This document shows, in pieces, positions 61,792 to 64,000 of a stretch of 64,000 nucleotides of DNA. The DNA is from Myxococcales bacterium (lineage in GTDB: Bacteria > Myxococcota_A > Polyangia > Polyangiales > Polyangiaceae). How positions within the stretch are numbered: position 1 is the stretch's first letter; the number at the start of each line of letters is the position of its first letter. Where the stretch lies: assembly GCA_016703425.1 (NCBI GenBank), contig JADJCA010000031.1:1-64000 (forward strand). Direction: 5' to 3'. Under the pieces are notes generated by a model, which saw nothing but the letters and a program-made list of their open reading frames with translations, did not search any database and was not told the DNA's origin. The translations under genes were made by a program, and so were the position numbers.

Positions 61792-63450
61792 TCAGCGTCG
61801 CCGACCGGGCGAGAGGATCGAGATCGCGTCGTCGAGGACGCGGACGAGCTCCGTCGTGATCGAACGAATGGCCGACAGACCGCCCTCGAGGCGCGCCGCT
61901 GGCTCCGTCAGCTCCCGCGCGATGATCTCCGTCTCCGTTTCGAGGCGCGTCGTCAGCGTGTCGATCTGAAAGCTGAGATCGCGCTCGCCCTTGAGCATGG
62001 CCTCCTCTTCGACGCTGAGCGCCGCGTCTTGCCACACCTGCACCTCGGCGGCCCTCGGGTCGAAGCGCAAAGGCGGTCGCGCGCTCTCTCGCCGAACGAG
62101 GTTGACCTCGTCGGCATGGGCACGAACGCGCGCCCGGTCGCGCCCCAGCTCGTCGATGGCGAACCCCAAGCGTGCGCGCGTCTCGCGGCCGCGCTCCTCG
62201 ATGGAGTCGACGAGGGCTTGCTCCTTGGCGACGCGCTCGGCGTTCCGCTCCACGCGCTGGAGCAGCTCGCGCGCGTGCTCCACGAGCGGCTCCGCTTTGG
62301 CGGCGCGCTCGGCCGCCGAACCGCCCTTCTTCTTCGCCAACGCGAGCGTCCGGGCCACCTCTTCGAAGGCCTCGCGCCAACGCGCCGGAATGTTCGCCGT
62401 GGGAATGCGGCCAAACTCCGCCGTGTGATGCCGCGGCTCTTGCGGTGCATCGACGATGGTCGACCACCGCTCGCGATCGGTGCCGGGCCCTCGCATGGAA
62501 GGCGGCGGCATCGTCGTCTTCTCCTTGGTGCCGCGCCGGTAGACCTCTTCGAGGGCGTGCACGACCGTGTACCCGTCGGGGAACCGATCGACGGGGTGGC
62601 GCGCCAAGAGCCGGAGCACGAGCATCTCGAGATCGGGCGGCAAGTCGGGCACATATTTGGTCGGCGGCGTGGGCGACGACGTGAGCGGCTTCAAGAGCAG
62701 CTCCGCCTGGCCCTTCGCTTCGTAAGGCAGCCGCCCCGTGAGCATCTCGTAGAGCATCACGCCGAGCGCGTAGAGGTCGCTTCGGCCGTCGGGCGGGAGG
62801 CCCTCCAAGTATTCGGGCGCGATGTAGCCCGGCGTTCCGAAGATTTGCTCGGAGAAGGTCAACGCGGGCGCGTCGAGGATCTTCGCGATGCCGAAGTCCG
62901 TGAGCTTGACGATCTCGAAGCCGTCCTTCGTCTCGCCGATGAGCACGTTCTCCGGCTTGAGATCCCGATGAACGATGCCCATCTCGTGGGCGCGCGCCAG
63001 CGCCGAGGCGATCTGCGCGGCGATGCGCGCCGCGCGCTCCCAGGGCATGGCGCCGCGACGAAGGACCGAGAGGAGCTCTTCGCCAGCAACGTGCTCCATG
63101 ACGAGAAACACGAGGCCGTCCATCTCGCCGAAGTCGGTGATGGCGACGATGTTCGGGTGGTTGATCCGGTTGACGGCGCGCGCCTCGCGCAAGAACCGTT
63201 CGCGATGATTCGGGTTGAGGCCCAAGTCCTCGCGCAGGATCTTGATGGCGCTCATCCGGTCGATCATCACGTGCCGCGCGAGATAGACCGACGACATGCC
63301 GCCGGAGCCGATGCGCTGGATCAGCCGGAAGCGGCCCGCGATGGTGCGGCCGAGGTACGGATCGGTCGACTTGGCGAGCGTCGTGCCGTCGAGCGGGCAA
63401 TACGCGGCGTCATCGGGGAACGCCTCGGCGCAGCGTGAGCAGATCCGCAT
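61792..63450 (-). CDS. Ser/Thr protein kinase with N-terminal Cys motif and C-terminal coiled coil
   Basis: A 552-residue kinase. MRICSRCAEAFPDDAAYC supplies a zinc-ribbon-like C4/C7/C18 set just before the kinase. Gly-loop RIGSGGMSSVYLA, ATP-Lys in SAIKILRED, HRDLKPENVL, LTDFGIAK and GTPGYIAPEYLEG are intact. Residues about 350-552 are charged and helical, a probable coiled coil for dimerisation. No transmembrane segment. ATG 63450 is the start that begins with the Cys motif; upstream frame is glnE antisense shadow. Confidence 0.93.
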   Translation of the reverse strand: MRICSRCAEAFPDDAAYCPLDGTTLAKSTDPYLGRTIAGRFRLIQRIGSGGMSSVYLARHVMIDRMSAIKILREDLGLNPNHRERFLREARAVNRINHPNIVAITDFGEMDGLVFLVMEHVAGEELLSVLRRGAMPWERAARIAAQIASALARAHEMGIVHRDLKPENVLIGETKDGFEIVKLTDFGIAKILDAPALTFSEQIFGTPGYIAPEYLEGLPPDGRSDLYALGVMLYEMLTGRLPYEAKGQAELLLKPLTSSPTPPTKYVPDLPPDLEMLVLRLLARHPVDRFPDGYTVVHALEEVYRRGTKEKTTMPPPSMRGPGTDRERWSTIVDAPQEPRHHTAEFGRIPTANIPARWREAFEEVARTLALAKKKGGSAAERAAKAEPLVEHARELLQRVERNAERVAKEQALVDSIEERGRETRARLGFAIDELGRDRARVRAHADEVNLVRRESARPPLRFDPRAAEVQVWQDAALSVEEEAMLKGERDLSFQIDTLTTRLETETEIIARELTEPAARLEGGLSAIRSITTELVRVLDDAISILSPGRRR

Positions 63451-63509
63451 GGGTCGCGCGCTAGCGTAGAGCAAACGCCGGGGCCCTGTCGCCGAAGTGT
63501 CGCCGCAAG

Positions 63510-64000
63510 TCAGCGCATCGAGAGCGCCGGCTCGTCTTCGCCCTCGAGGCCCAAGACCGCCAGGTATTGGGCCCGCACCTCGCGCGTGACGGCGCGGTAG
63601 TGATCGAGCAGCGCCTCGGCGGCCGTGCCGCGGGGACCGTCGCGCATGCCGAGGCGCCGCGCCAAAAGGGCGAGGCCAGGAGCGCCTTCTTCGAGCCACT
63701 GGCTGCCTCCGCCGTGGTGCACGCGCAGACGCAGCTCGAGCTGGCGGAGCGCTCGGTAGCCGTCGCGGAGCGCGCTCGCGCGGGACGCGTCGAGGTGGCC
63801 CGTCGCCTCGAGGGCCGAGAGCGCCGTCTCCGTCTCCGTGCTGCGGACGCGCGGATCGGCACCGAAGCGCATTTGCAGCCACTGGACCGCGAACTCGATG
63901 TCCACGAGGCCGCCGCGACCGAGCTTCAGATCGTAGCGAACGCGGCCCGCCGACAGCCGCTCGCCGGCCAGCTCATTTTGCATGCGTAGGCGCAAGTGGT
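63510..64000 (-). CDS. glnE: Glutamine-synthetase adenylyltransferase, C-terminal part (truncated by window)
   Basis: About 163 residues of the C-terminus; the rest lies beyond 64000. MRLRMQNELAGERL, then YDLKLGRGGLVDIEFAVQWL, is the GlnE signature after the second nucleotidyltransferase domain; the tail is the helical PII-binding-type domain with RRLGMRDGP. GlnE adds and removes AMP on glutamine synthetase. It ends 59 bases upstream of the kinase start. Confidence 0.88.
   Translation of the reverse strand, partial: HLRLRMQNELAGERLSAGRVRYDLKLGRGGLVDIEFAVQWLQMRFGADPRVRSTETETALSALEATGHLDASRASALRDGYRALRQLELRLRVHHGGGSQWLEEGAPGLALLARRLGMRDGPRGTAAEALLDHYRAVTREVRAQYLAVLGLEGEDEPALSMR

Overview
The window is high-GC DNA that looks like a myxobacterium (Myxococcota, Polyangiales/Sorangiineae style). 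The signs are Hanks-type Ser/Thr kinases, a PP2C phosphatase, REC-GAF-HD-GYP and HDOD regulators, many secreted lipoproteins with MopE-like or Cys-rich repeats, a stand-alone GspE N-terminal (MshEN-like) domain, and a protoporphyrin-dependent hemE-hemH-hemY set. Genus assignment is inference; no rRNA, tRNA, CRISPR array, IS element or prophage was seen. Genes are packed, often with 4-bp start/stop overlaps.

Layout. 0.2-4.5 kb: lipoproteins, a methylmalonyl-CoA mutase catalytic subunit, a VanZ-like protein. 4.6-11.5 kb: the most unusual part, a candidate RiPP (ribosomal peptide) locus. Two tandem paralogous 50- and 52-residue peptides (9492-9644, 9899-10057) have Lys-rich leaders ending in a double-glycine motif and short cores RTAAAFCTTPWD / RTVAAMFCTCPWD. 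They lie with a metallo-beta-lactamase-fold protein, a PhyH-type 2OG-Fe(II) dioxygenase, a JmjC/cupin oxygenase and a GMC-type FAD oxidoreductase. A further Gly-Gly leader peptide lies divergently at 4598-4903. No transporter or leader peptidase is present. 11.5-26.8 kb: MshEN-like protein, MopE-like protein, thioesterase, glycogen synthase, an rRNA methyltransferase/pseudouridine synthase fusion, a MoxR-VWA-LRV operon, a degenerate SDR and an 8-repeat Cys-rich lipoprotein. 27-31.6 kb: frr, PP2C phosphatase, an isobutyryl-CoA-mutase-type catalytic subunit and a MarR-like regulator. 31.9-37.7 kb: HDOD-sthA-hemE-hemH-hemY on the minus strand. 37.8-49.6 kb: unknown proteins, a polyferredoxin/DUF362 pair, a pyroglutamyl-peptidase-like lipoprotein, a MATE exporter, a threonine-dehydratase-like enzyme and a metallophosphatase/tetraheme cytochrome fusion. 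49.6-64 kb: two kinases, MlaD, an M23 peptidase, a TPR protein, a DUF2062-methyltransferase fusion, guaB-lipB, an HD-GYP regulator, a CPBP protease, and the start-less end of glnE.

Four genes (MBL, GMC, MopE-like, M23) are broken by single-base frame changes. Four of the five breaks can be explained by loss of one base in a G or C run, so sequence or assembly error is at least as likely as real decay. The RiPP assignment, substrate calls for the oxygenases and operon boundaries are inferences from sequence patterns alone.
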